From NCBI RefSeq assembly GCF_002198095.1, contig NZ_NHMK01000009.1:868001-932000 (forward strand): 64,000 nt of DNA. Direction: 5' to 3'. Position 1 is the stretch's first letter, and each line of letters opens with the position of its first letter. This stretch comes from Deinococcus indicus (GTDB lineage Bacteria; Deinococcota; Deinococci; Deinococcales; Deinococcaceae). A program made the translations under genes and the position numbers. Below are positions 22,617 to 32,438 of the stretch, piece after piece. The notes under the pieces are model-generated. The model made no database searches, was not told where the DNA came from, and worked only from the letters and a program-made list of their open reading frames with translations.

Positions 22617-23846
22617 ATGACCACCCCCGCGACCCCCACCGCCCCGTCCGGCCTTGAGGGCCTGGGCGCCATGCTGCGCCTCCCGCACGCCGCCGGACTG
22701 GCCCTGAGCGTCTTTCTGCTGGGCTTCGGACTGTCGCTGGCCGTCCCGTACCTCGCGCTGTACGCCGTGAACCGCGCCGGCATGACCCCGCTGCAACTCG
22801 GGGTGTTCCTGACCGTGAACGCCGTGTCGGCCGTGCTGGTCGCCACGCTGCTGGGCCGCTGGAGCGACCGGCTGCCCAACCGCAAACCCATCCTGCTGCT
22901 CACCCTGGCCGCCGGGACCGCCGCGTACGCCCTGATCGCCGTCACCCCGAACTTCGCGGGCCTGCTGCTGATCGGGTCGCTGCTGCTGTCACTGGGCGCC
23001 GCCGCGTTCCCGCAGGTGTTCTCGTTCGCGCGGGCCAGCCTGAACGGCACGCCGGGCGAACTGGCCGAACGCGCCATGACCCTGCTGCGCAGCGTGTTCA
23101 GCCTGTCATGGGTGGTCGGCCCCGGTCTGGGCGCTGCGCTGCTGGGCGAGGACCGCTACCACGCCGTCTTCCTGGCGGCCGCCGCCTGCTTCGCCCTGGC
23201 CGCCGCGCCCCTGATCCGCGTGCCGGGCCGCCGCCCGCAACCCCCCCCCGGCTCGGCGCCGGTCGCCGCGCCGCCCGCCGTTCCGCGCACCCTGATCGCC
23301 TGGGGCGCCGCCGCGTTCGTGCTGTACGGCATGAGCATGCACATGGGCATGGCGATGTTCCCGCTGTTCGTCACCAAGACCCTGGGCGGCACGGCCGGCG
23401 AGGTGGGCCTGCTTGTCGGGCTGTGCGCCCTGCTGGAAATCCCGGTCATGCTGGCGCTGGTCACGTGGCGCCGCCTGCCGGGCGTACCGGTCCTGATCGC
23501 CGCCGGGATGGGCCTGTTCGTCCTGCACTTCGCGCTGGTCGTGCTGGCCGGCGGGATGGCCGCCCTGATCGCCGCGCAGGTCGTGCGGGCCGTCGTCCTG
23601 GCGATCCTGGCGGGCCTGGGCATGACGTACTTCCAGACCCTGATGCCCGGCCGCTTCGGGGCCGCCACCACCCTGTACGCGAACACGTCCTCCGTCGGCG
23701 CGATGCTCAGCGGCATCACGTCCGGCGCGGTCGCGCAGGCCTTCGGGTACCGCAGCGTGTTCCTCGTGTGCGCCGCCCTGTCCCTGGTCGCCTGGGGCGT
23801 GATGACCCTCAACAACCGCCGCCCCGCCCGCAGCCTGCCCGCCTGA
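22617..23846 (+). CDS. MFS transporter, sugar-efflux (Set)-like
   Basis: This membrane protein of about 409 residues has around 12 predicted hydrophobic helices. The motif LGRWSDRLPNRKPILLL sits between helices 2 and 3. The stretch AAAFPQVFSFARASL, VFSLSWVVGPGLGAAL and VGLLVGLCALLEIPVMLAL resemble SetA/SetB sugar efflux transporters of the proton-driven DHA1 type. The true substrate is unknown. ATG 22617 precedes MTTPATPTAPSGLEGLG; longer upstream frames lack hydrophobic support and cross the divergent pepF start. The stop TGA is followed by a degenerate repeat fragment. Confidence 0.8.
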   Translation: MTTPATPTAPSGLEGLGAMLRLPHAAGLALSVFLLGFGLSLAVPYLALYAVNRAGMTPLQLGVFLTVNAVSAVLVATLLGRWSDRLPNRKPILLLTLAAGTAAYALIAVTPNFAGLLLIGSLLLSLGAAAFPQVFSFARASLNGTPGELAERAMTLLRSVFSLSWVVGPGLGAALLGEDRYHAVFLAAAACFALAAAPLIRVPGRRPQPPPGSAPVAAPPAVPRTLIAWGAAAFVLYGMSMHMGMAMFPLFVTKTLGGTAGEVGLLVGLCALLEIPVMLALVTWRRLPGVPVLIAAGMGLFVLHFALVVLAGGMAALIAAQVVRAVVLAILAGLGMTYFQTLMPGRFGAATTLYANTSSVGAMLSGITSGAVAQAFGYRSVFLVCAALSLVAWGVMTLNNRRPARSLPA

Positions 23847-23892
23847 AACGCACCCGGATGAAATGGTTTGCAGAGCCGTTCCATCTGGGAGG
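23846..23892 (+). repeat. Degenerate left-end fragment of the interspersed element, copy 8
   Basis: AAACGCACCCGGATGAAATGG and the following GTTTGCAGAGCCGTTCCATC correspond to the left hairpin of the divergent copy at 15974-16110. The rest of the element is missing. It again abuts a TGA stop codon. Confidence 0.55.
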
Positions 23893-23894
23893 TA

Positions 23895-23927
23895 CCGGGC
23901 CGCGTGGGAATCCTCCACGCGGCCCGG
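23895..23927. terminator. Bidirectional terminator between MFS gene and trpA
   Basis: A perfect 13-bp stem (CCGGGCCGCGTGG with CCACGCGGCCCGG) closes a 7-nt loop. It sits between two convergent genes and can serve both. Confidence 0.75.
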
Positions 23928-23942
23928 CTGCTGTCAATCTGT

Positions 23943-24751
23943 TCAGCTCTTGCGGCAGCCGTCCGCGATGCTGGCGGCCAGTGCCCCGACATCCTGGCCG
24001 TTGCGCACGGCATTGATGAAGGCGCTGCCGACGACCACGCCGTCCGCGACCCGCGCGACCTGCTGGGCGGTCTGGGCGTCGTTCACGCCGAAACCCACGG
24101 CGACCGGCACTTGGGCGTACTGGCGGGCCAGGGCCAGCATGGCGGGCACCTCGCCCAGCGCGGAGCCCTCGCGGGCGCCGGTCACGCCGGTCACGCTGAC
24201 GGCGTACAGGAAGCCCGTGCAGGCCTCCGAGACGAGTTTCACGCGTTCCGGGGTGCTGGTCGGGGCGATCAGGAAGGTCACGGCGATGCCGTGCTCGGCG
24301 GCCAGGTCCGCGATCTCCAGGTCCTGGTCGGGCGGCAGGTCCGGCAGGATCAGGCCGTCCACGCCGGCTTCCTGGGCCAGTCGCATGAATTCGCGCGGCC
24401 CGACGGCGTAGATGGGGTTCACGTAGGTCATGATCACGATGGGCGTGTCGTGCCGGGCGCGCAGGTCCCGGACCAGCCGCAGGGTGTGGCGGGTGCTGGT
24501 GCCGCCGCCCAGCGCCTGCTCGCTGGCCCGCTGGGTGGTGGGGCCGTCGCCCAGGGGGGCGCTGTAGGGAATGCCGACCTCGAGGATGTCGGCGCGTTCC
24601 AGCAGAGCGTCCGCGACGGCGGGGAACCCTTCGGCGGTGGGGTAGCCGGCGGTCATGAAGGGAATGAAGGCGGCGCGGCCCTGCTGCGCGGCGCGGGCGA
24701 AGGCGGCGTGCAGGCGCGCGGCGCCGGGCGTGGTGGGGGGGGTGGGGGCGC

Positions 24752-24755
<4 letters not shown>
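23943..24755 (-). CDS. trpA: Tryptophan synthase alpha subunit
   Basis: This enzyme cleaves indole-3-glycerol phosphate to indole and glyceraldehyde 3-phosphate. The 270-residue TIM barrel shows [15 protein letters not shown], the catalytic Glu in [27 protein letters not shown], the catalytic Asp region [13 protein letters not shown], and the phosphate loop [13 protein letters not shown] with GVVVGSAFI. Its ATG overlaps the trpB stop codon (ATGA), the standard trpBA coupling. It ends 15 bp before a strong terminator. Confidence 0.96.
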
Positions 24756-26026
<1,271 letters not shown>

Positions 26027-26067
26027 GGGTGCAGGGTAGAACTGCCGCTCCGAACGGCCGTTAGGCA

Positions 26068-26090
26068 AACTTAGACAACTCGTCTAAGTT
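26068..26090 (-). promoter_or_regulatory. Perfect 9-bp inverted repeat, candidate trpBA operator
   Basis: AACTTAGAC and GTCTAAGTT flank a 5-nt spacer (AACTC), starting 42 bp upstream of the trpB ATG. This stretch is A+T-richer than its surroundings and has the size and symmetry of a dimeric repressor site (TetR- or TrpR-like). No regulator gene is adjacent. It could also fold as a short RNA hairpin, but the spacing from the start suits an operator better. Confidence 0.55.
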
Positions 26091-26155
26091 CGGGCGTTCC
26101 GGCCCGTTTCCGTCTGACAGGCCCGGACACCCCGCCCGCACCGTGAGAAGGGCTG

Positions 26156-27076
26156 CTATTCGCCCGCTGGCAGGGCCGGCGCTCCTTCCAGTGCCGCGCG
26201 CCACAGCGGTAGCAGATCGGCCGCCTCCACCTCGTCCGGGACCGCCCAGCCCAGGCTGCGGGCCAGCTGCGCCCGCACCCGCCCCGCGCTCTCCCCTGCC
26301 TCGCGCAGCGCCGACACGGGCGGCGCGCCCCCGCGCTTGGCCAGCCGCTCGCCCCGGTAATCGGTCATCAGCGGCACATGCAGGTAGCGGGGCGTCGGGA
26401 AGCCCAGCGCCGCCTGCAACGCCACCTGCCGGGGCGTGGCGGCCCACAGGTCCGCGCCGCGCAGCACGTCGGTCACGCTGGCCGCCGAGTCGTCCACCAC
26501 CACCGCCAGGTGGTAGGCGTACACGCCGTCGTTGCGGCGCAGCACCACGTCGCCCACCTGCATTCTCAGGTCCTGGCAGAGCGTCTGCCCGGTCAGCCGG
26601 TCCCGGGCGCACACCCGCGCGTCCGGCACGCGCCAGCGCAGCGCCGCCGGCCGCTCCGGGTGCCGCGCGCCGGGGTCACGGCATGTGCCGGGGTACACCG
26701 GTTCCGCCCCGTGCGGCGCCCCGGCGCTGTCCTGCACGGCGGCCAGCACCTCGCGCCGGGTGCAGGTACAGGGATAGGTGTCCAGGCGCGCGGCAGCCTC
26801 GCGGTACAGATCCAGCCGCCGCGACTGAACGACCTCCTCGTCCCAGTCCAGGCCCAGCCATTCCAGGTCGCGGCGGATCAGGTCGTACGCCCAGGGACGC
26901 ACGCGCCCGGTGTCCAGGTCCTCGAAGCGCAGCAGGTGCCGCCCGCCGGGCGCGCGCGAGTGCAGCCACGCCAGCAGCGCCGTACGGGCGTTGCCCAGGT
27001 GCATGGCCCCGGTGGGGCTCGGCGCGTAGCGGCCCACCACTCCAGCTGTCTGCGGGTTTGCGCACGCCGTTTCCAT
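26156..27076 (-). CDS. gluQ: Glutamyl-Q tRNA(Asp) synthetase
   Basis: GluQ charges queuosine at position 34 of tRNA(Asp) with glutamate. The 306-residue protein is a truncated glutamyl-tRNA synthetase lacking the anticodon-binding domain. It shows GRYAPSPTGAMHLGNARTALLAW (HIGH-like HLGN) and FEDLDTGRVRPWA. The zinc site is made of CTCTRREV and the Tyr/Cys of VYPGTCR. The second class I motif reads RLAKRGGAPPVS, weakly matching KMSKS. It is 130 bp upstream of trpB on the same strand. Confidence 0.92.
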   Translation of the reverse strand: METACANPQTAGVVGRYAPSPTGAMHLGNARTALLAWLHSRAPGGRHLLRFEDLDTGRVRPWAYDLIRRDLEWLGLDWDEEVVQSRRLDLYREAAARLDTYPCTCTRREVLAAVQDSAGAPHGAEPVYPGTCRDPGARHPERPAALRWRVPDARVCARDRLTGQTLCQDLRMQVGDVVLRRNDGVYAYHLAVVVDDSAASVTDVLRGADLWAATPRQVALQAALGFPTPRYLHVPLMTDYRGERLAKRGGAPPVSALREAGESAGRVRAQLARSLGWAVPDEVEAADLLPLWRAALEGAPALPAGE

Positions 27077-27089
27077 TCCGGCCTCTGTT

Positions 27090-27557
27090 CTAGCGCAGGT
27101 CGTCCCACACGGCCAGCACGACCGACACGATCAGGGTCGCCAGCGCCAGAAAGGTCACGAGGCGCCCCAGCGGGTCCGCGAGGTGCAGCGCGTTCGCCTG
27201 CGGGTTCCAGCCGCCCAGCAGCTGCCACCAGTCGTGCGTGTCCGGGTCGCCCGTGATCAGGTCCAGCTGCCGCAGCGGCGCGTCCCGGATGTACGCCGCC
27301 ACGCCCGCCGCGAAGCGGTCACCGCGCCACAGGAACGCGGCGGCGCAGGCCAGCGGGACGGCCACCTGCGCCGCGCTGCCGCCCAGCAGCGTCAGCGTCT
27401 CGCCGGCCGGGATCAGCAGGACGTGCCCGGCCTCGTGGAACACCAGGTTCACGCCACCCAGCAGGTCGCCGCGCAGCGGGTTCAGGATACCCGGCACGGT
27501 CAGCCACAGCGCCAGCAGCAGCCCGGCGGCCCGCCCCCAGCGCGCGGGTGCAGTCAC
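27090..27557 (-). CDS. Membrane HExxH protein, M50-like peptidase candidate
   Basis: This protein of about 155 residues has an N-terminal membrane helix (AAGLLLALWLTVPGIL), then NLVFHEAGHVLLIPAGE with an HEAGH zinc motif, and two further hydrophobic segments. A downstream DTHDWWQLLGGW segment resembles the metal-ligand Asp region of site-2 proteases. This suggests a small membrane protease of M50 type; the identification is tentative. GTG 27557 starts 2 nt after the preceding stop codon, so it is probably translated together with the small basic protein upstream. Confidence 0.65.
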   Translation of the reverse strand: MTAPARWGRAAGLLLALWLTVPGILNPLRGDLLGGVNLVFHEAGHVLLIPAGETLTLLGGSAAQVAVPLACAAAFLWRGDRFAAGVAAYIRDAPLRQLDLITGDPDTHDWWQLLGGWNPQANALHLADPLGRLVTFLALATLIVSVVLAVWDDLR

Positions 27558-27559
27558 GT

Positions 27560-27826
27560 TCAGGCGCGTTCTCGCAGCCAGCGCAGCAGCAGGTCCTCCA
27601 CGAGTTCGCTGACACTCTCGCCACCCTCCGCCTTCACCTGCCGCCACACGGCCCGCACGGTCTCCTTGCGCACGTACACCGCCTCGACCCGTTCGGCCGT
27701 CTCGCCCTTCTGGCGGCCGTCGGGTTCCGGCGTGACCTTGAGCGGACGGTCCCGCTTGCCGCCCTTGCCCTTGCCGCCCCCGCGTCCCTTCCCGGTCCGC
27801 TCCTGCAGGTAATCGAAGCGTCCCAC
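27560..27826 (-). CDS. Small basic protein with C-terminal ribbon-helix-helix-like segment
   Basis: This 88-residue protein has two parts. Residues 10-45 are Lys/Arg/Gly-rich and likely disordered (GKGRGGGKGKGGKRDR). The C-terminal half reads VEAVYVRKETVRAVWRQVKAEGGESVSELVEDLLLRWL, which fits a short beta strand followed by two helices, as in ribbon-helix-helix DNA-binding proteins. It lies directly downstream of an orphan parA gene on the same strand, so it may be the DNA-binding partner of that ATPase. Homology was not confirmed. Confidence 0.6.
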   Translation of the reverse strand: MGRFDYLQERTGKGRGGGKGKGGKRDRPLKVTPEPDGRQKGETAERVEAVYVRKETVRAVWRQVKAEGGESVSELVEDLLLRWLRERA

Positions 27827-27850
27827 GTCAGCGCCCCCCGCGCGGACCGG

Positions 27851-28459
27851 TCACAGGACCTCGCCCGCCAGGGCCAGGATGTCATTCCAGGCGGCCTCGG
27901 CACGCGGGTCACGCACGTCGCCCGCCAGGATGCCCAGCTCGGCGGCCTTCTGGTACGCCGCGTAGTGCCGGACCACGGCGTTGCAGACCGTCACGCCGTC
28001 CTCGCGCAGGTCCTCGCGGGCCTCGTCGGCGGCGCGGCCCACCGGAGGCACGCGCGTCAGGACCACGCGGGTCTTGCGGGCCGCGTCCTCGCCGGACAGG
28101 AAGTCCAGCAGTTCACGGGTGGCCTCGAGTTCCAGCGTGGACACGCCGCTGGGCACCAGGATCAGGTCGGTGCGTTCCGCGAGTTGCCGCAGGTCACGGC
28201 GGCGCGGGCGGCCCTCGGTGTCCAGGATGATCAGGTCGAACGCAGAGAGCCGTTTGGGTTTCACGTCGTCGGCGGCCATCACCTGAAACGGCAGCCCGCC
28301 CGTCCGGGCGGCCCAGCGCAGGGAACTGCCGACCCGGCCGTCCTCGTCGATCAGCAGGACCGACCGGCCCGCCGCGTGCGCCGCCCCGGCGAGATGCACA
28401 GCCAGGGTGCTCTTGCCCACGCCTCCCTTCTCGGATGTGATGGCCACCACCTTTGTCAT
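27851..28459 (-). CDS. ParA-family ATPase (orphan)
   Basis: This ATPase of about 202 residues has the deviant Walker A EKGGVGKST at its N-terminus, LLIDEDGRVGSS (A' region) and LIILDTEGRP (Walker B). It lacks the long N-terminal extension of plasmid ParA and is not paired with parB here. A TACGCT box 7 nt upstream supports ATG 28459. With the small basic gene 25 bp downstream it forms a two-gene module. Cargo positioning, rather than chromosome segregation, is plausible. Confidence 0.85.
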   Translation of the reverse strand: MTKVVAITSEKGGVGKSTLAVHLAGAAHAAGRSVLLIDEDGRVGSSLRWAARTGGLPFQVMAADDVKPKRLSAFDLIILDTEGRPRRRDLRQLAERTDLILVPSGVSTLELEATRELLDFLSGEDAARKTRVVLTRVPPVGRAADEAREDLREDGVTVCNAVVRHYAAYQKAAELGILAGDVRDPRAEAAWNDILALAGEVL

Positions 28460-28466
28460 GCGTCCG

Positions 28467-28472
28467 AGCGTA
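28467..28472 (-). promoter_or_regulatory. -10 box for leaderless parA mRNA
   Basis: TACGCT on the reverse strand lies 7 nt before ATG 28459. Confidence 0.5.
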
Positions 28473-28536
28473 GCAGACACCCCAGCCGGGCCGTGTCAGG
28501 CGGGTGCCGACCGGGGCGGCAGCGGTGCATGCTGGG

Positions 28537-28770
28537 ATGATGATCACGCCTGAACAGCTCAACGAGATGGAACGCGCCGGGGTGTACTGGACCGCCCGCG
28601 CCCTTCAGGAGCAGGGCAGCCGCTTCTACCGCGCGCTGGGGGCGGCGCTGGAGGCCGCCGACGCCACCAACCGCCGCCTGATCTACCGGACCTGGCCGGA
28701 CGCCCTGTGGGACTTCTACCGGCGTGGGCAGCAGCTGGCCGCGCAGGAGGCCGGGCCGGAAGGCGAATAG
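28537..28770 (+). CDS. Unknown small protein (77 aa)
   Basis: The family is not recognised. The sequence MMITPEQLNEMERAGVYWTARALQEQGSRFYRALGAALEAADATNRRLIYRTWPDALWDFYRRGQQLAAQE predicts an all-helical soluble protein with many aromatic residues and no Cys. The start could be ATG 28537 or 28540; no ribosome site is evident. It is divergent from parA and followed closely by the PIG-L gene. Confidence 0.6.
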   Translation: MMITPEQLNEMERAGVYWTARALQEQGSRFYRALGAALEAADATNRRLIYRTWPDALWDFYRRGQQLAAQEAGPEGE

Positions 28771-28804
28771 GGAGGGCGGCACACCCCCTGTGGCCGGCCG
28801 CCCG

Positions 28805-28810
28805 TACACT
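28805..28810 (+). promoter_or_regulatory. -10 box for leaderless PIG-L mRNA
   Basis: TACACT lies 7 nt before ATG 28818. Confidence 0.55.
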
Positions 28811-28817
28811 GCCGGGC

Positions 28818-29669
28818 ATGACCCACCCGGACGTACCCGCCCCCACCGCCCCACGCCCCACGCTGCTGGCCGTGTTCGCCCACCCGGACGACGAGGCCTT
28901 CAGCGTGGGCGGTACCCTGACCCACTACGCCCACCTGGGCGTGAACGTGGTTCTGGCCTGCGCCACGCGCGGCGAGGCCGGCAAGATCACGGTGCCCGGC
29001 ATGACCGTGGACGACCTGGGCGCGCAGCGAGAACAGGAACTGCGCGAGGCCTGCCGCGCGCTGGAAATCCCGGACCCCGTGTTCCTGGACTACCACGATT
29101 CCGGCCGGTACGAACGCACCCGCCACGACGATCCGAAGGCCATGATGAACGTGAACCCGCTGGACGTGGAGGTCCGGTTGCGTGACCTGATCGCGCGGGT
29201 GCAGCCGCAGGTGCTGCTGACCTTTGATCCGCACGGCGGGTACGGGCATGTGGATCACCTGCAGATTCACCGGGCGACGAGCGCCGCCTTCTTCAGCACC
29301 GGGAACCTGCCGTACGGCGGCCCGCAGCGGCTGTTCTTCACGGCCATGAGCGTCGAGTCGGCGGCCGGGATCGCGCGGATGGGACAGGACCTCGACCCGC
29401 TGGTGTACGGCGTGTCGGAGGGCACCTTCGCAGTCAGCATGGACGTGTCGGCGTACGCGCAGAACAAGCGCGCGGCGCTGGCGGCCCACGGCACGCAGAT
29501 GGGCGCCGAGAGCCTGCTGGGCCGCATGACCCCCGAGGAACGGCAGGCCATGGAGGACCGCCTGAACCACGAGCATTTCAGTCTGGGTGGCACGCGCGCC
29601 CCGGTGCGCTCCTACCCGCTGCGCGGTCTGTTCGACGGTCTGGAAGGGTTCTCGGCCCTCGACGCCTGA
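28818..29669 (+). CDS. PIG-L (LmbE-type) zinc deacetylase
   Basis: This N-acetylglucosamine-type deacetylase has 283 residues. The motif AHPDDEAFSVGGTL supplies His and two Asp ligands, and the third zinc ligand region reads DPHGGYGHVDHLQIHRAT. Deinococcus species make bacillithiol, whose pathway needs a GlcNAc-malate deacetylase (BshB) of this family. That role is a reasonable inference, but mycothiol-conjugate or antibiotic-related deacetylases belong to the same family. The start follows a leaderless-type -10 box. Confidence 0.88.
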   Translation: MTHPDVPAPTAPRPTLLAVFAHPDDEAFSVGGTLTHYAHLGVNVVLACATRGEAGKITVPGMTVDDLGAQREQELREACRALEIPDPVFLDYHDSGRYERTRHDDPKAMMNVNPLDVEVRLRDLIARVQPQVLLTFDPHGGYGHVDHLQIHRATSAAFFSTGNLPYGGPQRLFFTAMSVESAAGIARMGQDLDPLVYGVSEGTFAVSMDVSAYAQNKRAALAAHGTQMGAESLLGRMTPEERQAMEDRLNHEHFSLGGTRAPVRSYPLRGLFDGLEGFSALDA

Positions 29670-29901
29670 CAGGGATGTGCGACCGGTGGGGCAACGCAAC
29701 CGGAGCAGGGGGGCCGCGCCCCATCACAGGGTGCCTAGGGGAAGCCGCGATGCATGAACAGAGGACGCGGACCCTTGCCAGACCGTCAGGCCGGGGTCAG
29801 CGGTAAGCGTTAAGAAGTTCACAAGGAGAGTCCCATCCACTCTCTCCGACCCCGTGTTTAGCGATTGCGACTTTGGGGGCATAGACAACGCCAGAATTCC
29901 G

Positions 29902-29907
29902 TATACT
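29902..29907 (+). promoter_or_regulatory. -10 box upstream of BMP-type binding protein
   Basis: TATACT lies 41 nt before ATG 29949. No matching -35 hexamer is clear. The 280-bp gap upstream contains no convincing gene, and no known riboswitch pattern was recognised. Confidence 0.45.
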
Positions 29908-29948
29908 CTGTTCAAGCAAACCTACTTTTCATCTCTGGAGGAACACCC

Positions 29949-31046
<1,098 letters not shown>

Positions 31047-31061
31047 TCGACTGACACACGC

Positions 31062-31094
31062 GGGCGGCCTCCTCCGGGAAGGCCGCCCTTCTTC
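31062..31094 (+). terminator. Rho-independent terminator after the BMP gene
   Basis: GGGCGGCCT pairs with AGGCCGCCC around a 9-nt loop and is followed by TTCTTC. Confidence 0.8.
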
Positions 31095-31119
31095 TGGCGT
31101 CACTGCACCACTGCACCAC

Positions 31120-31164
31120 AAAGAGGCGCGGTCCAGAGGGAATTTCCCTGGACCGCGCCTCTTT
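31120..31164. terminator. Bidirectional terminator hairpin
   Basis: AAAGAGGCGCGGTCCAG pairs with CTGGACCGCGCCTCTTT with a short imperfect apex. The flanking A and T runs allow termination on both strands between convergent genes. Confidence 0.8.
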
Positions 31165-31196
31165 ATGAACGATGGAATCTGAACGGCGGGCGCCGC

Positions 31197-32336
31197 TCAG
31201 CGGTTGGTGCCGCTTCCCGTGGCCCGCAGGGGCTGGCCCGTCTCGTCGACGACGTTGACGGTGCTGAAGCTGCCGGGCACGCGCACGATGGCCCAGGGGC
31301 TGGTGATGGCCTGCGTGGTGAACGATCCGGCGGCCGGAGCCTTGACCTGCACGGCGACGGTCAGGGTGCCGCCGCTGACGCTGGCGCCCGTGACCTTCAC
31401 GCTGTAACCGCCGGTGGCGCGCTGGCCCAGGAACACGCCCACCAGGGTCGAGCCGTTCAGCGCGGCGGGGGTGGGAGCGCCGGTCTGGCGGCCGTAGGCG
31501 GCGGCGTACAGGGCGCGGGCCTCGGCGTCGGTGCGGGCGGTCTGGACACTCAGGCTAGTGACGGTGGCCTGAGATCCGGCGGCGATCTCGGTGAAGGTCA
31601 CGGCGGCTCCTGGGAGGCTCACGGCAGGGGGGGTGCCGCTGCCGGGCAGGGTCGGGCGGGCGGGGGTGCCGGGTGTGGGGGTCGCGGCGGTCTGGGTGGT
31701 GACGTTCGGCAGGACGTACAGGCCGGTGCGCTGGTACTCGCCGGGGGCGGGTTCCACGGTCAGGGGCGCGTCGGGGATGCTGGCGCTGTCCAGCACACCC
31801 ACGGCCAGCGGTCCCTGGCCCAGCAGGGCGCCGCCCAGCGCGGTCGCCTCGGCGCTGCTGAGCTGCCCGGCGCCGCTCAGGCCGTCGCTGCGGGTGCCGG
31901 TCACGACGCCGCTGGTGCCGTTCAGTTTCGTCCAGGTCTGCCCGTCCGTGAAGTACACGGCGCTCAGGGTCGCGCCGGGCAGCGGGGTGACGTTGAAGGT
32001 GCCGTCGGTGCGGCGCGTGACGCTGAGTTTCTGGGTGGTGGCGGTGGTGGGCGCGCGGTAGGTGGCCTTGCCGTTCACGCTGAGGGTGCCGTCCAGGGCC
32101 AGCGGGTCGTTCACCTGGGCGCGCAGGTCGGCGGTGGCCGCGCCGAGTTTCACGCTGCTCTGGGTGCTGCCCTGCCCCAGGGTGCCGTACACCCACACGA
32201 TGCGTTCCTGGGTGCCGCCGTACAGCAGCGCCTCGTGGACGCGCAGGTTGCCGGGGGCGGTCATGGTGCAGGCACTCAGGAGGCTGACGCCGAGCAGCGC
32301 GGCAGCGGGTAGCGTCTTGCGGGGGGTACGGGTCAT
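31197..32336 (-). CDS. Lipoprotein with C-terminal PrcB-like domain
   Basis: This 379-residue exported lipoprotein has signal peptide MTRTPRKTLPAAALLGVSLLSAC with a lipobox LSAC. A Thr/Gly-rich middle follows, then a Pro-rich linker (TPTPGTPARPTLPGSG, about residues 220-240). The C-terminal part (LVGVFLGQRATGGYSVKVTGASVSGGTLTVAV) matches the PrcB_C domain found in protease-complex subunits. A TAAGCT box 7 nt upstream supports ATG 32336. Function is unknown; a cell-envelope complex is likely. Confidence 0.75.
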   Translation of the reverse strand: MTRTPRKTLPAAALLGVSLLSACTMTAPGNLRVHEALLYGGTQERIVWVYGTLGQGSTQSSVKLGAATADLRAQVNDPLALDGTLSVNGKATYRAPTTATTQKLSVTRRTDGTFNVTPLPGATLSAVYFTDGQTWTKLNGTSGVVTGTRSDGLSGAGQLSSAEATALGGALLGQGPLAVGVLDSASIPDAPLTVEPAPGEYQRTGLYVLPNVTTQTAATPTPGTPARPTLPGSGTPPAVSLPGAAVTFTEIAAGSQATVTSLSVQTARTDAEARALYAAAYGRQTGAPTPAALNGSTLVGVFLGQRATGGYSVKVTGASVSGGTLTVAVQVKAPAAGSFTTQAITSPWAIVRVPGSFSTVNVVDETGQPLRATGSGTNR

Positions 32337-32343
32337 GCTGCCC

Positions 32344-32349
32344 AGCTTA
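32344..32349 (-). promoter_or_regulatory. -10 box for leaderless lipoprotein mRNA
   Basis: TAAGCT on the reverse strand lies 7 nt before ATG 32336. Confidence 0.5.
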
Positions 32350-32438
32350 GGCAGCGGGCCTGACGCTCAACTGAAGGCCACCTTTACCAAAAGCACACCA
32401 AGTCACAAAGGCACACCAAGCGGGGCAGGTCCGGCTGG

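Noticed and set aside
29724..29915. 63-codon reverse frame upstream of the BMP gene
   Set aside because: No ribosome site, no homology features, and it overlaps the BMP promoter.
29670..29948. Possible purine or cobalamin riboswitch upstream of the BMP-type gene
   Set aside because: No conserved core of either class could be matched; only a -10 box and a ribosome site are supportable.
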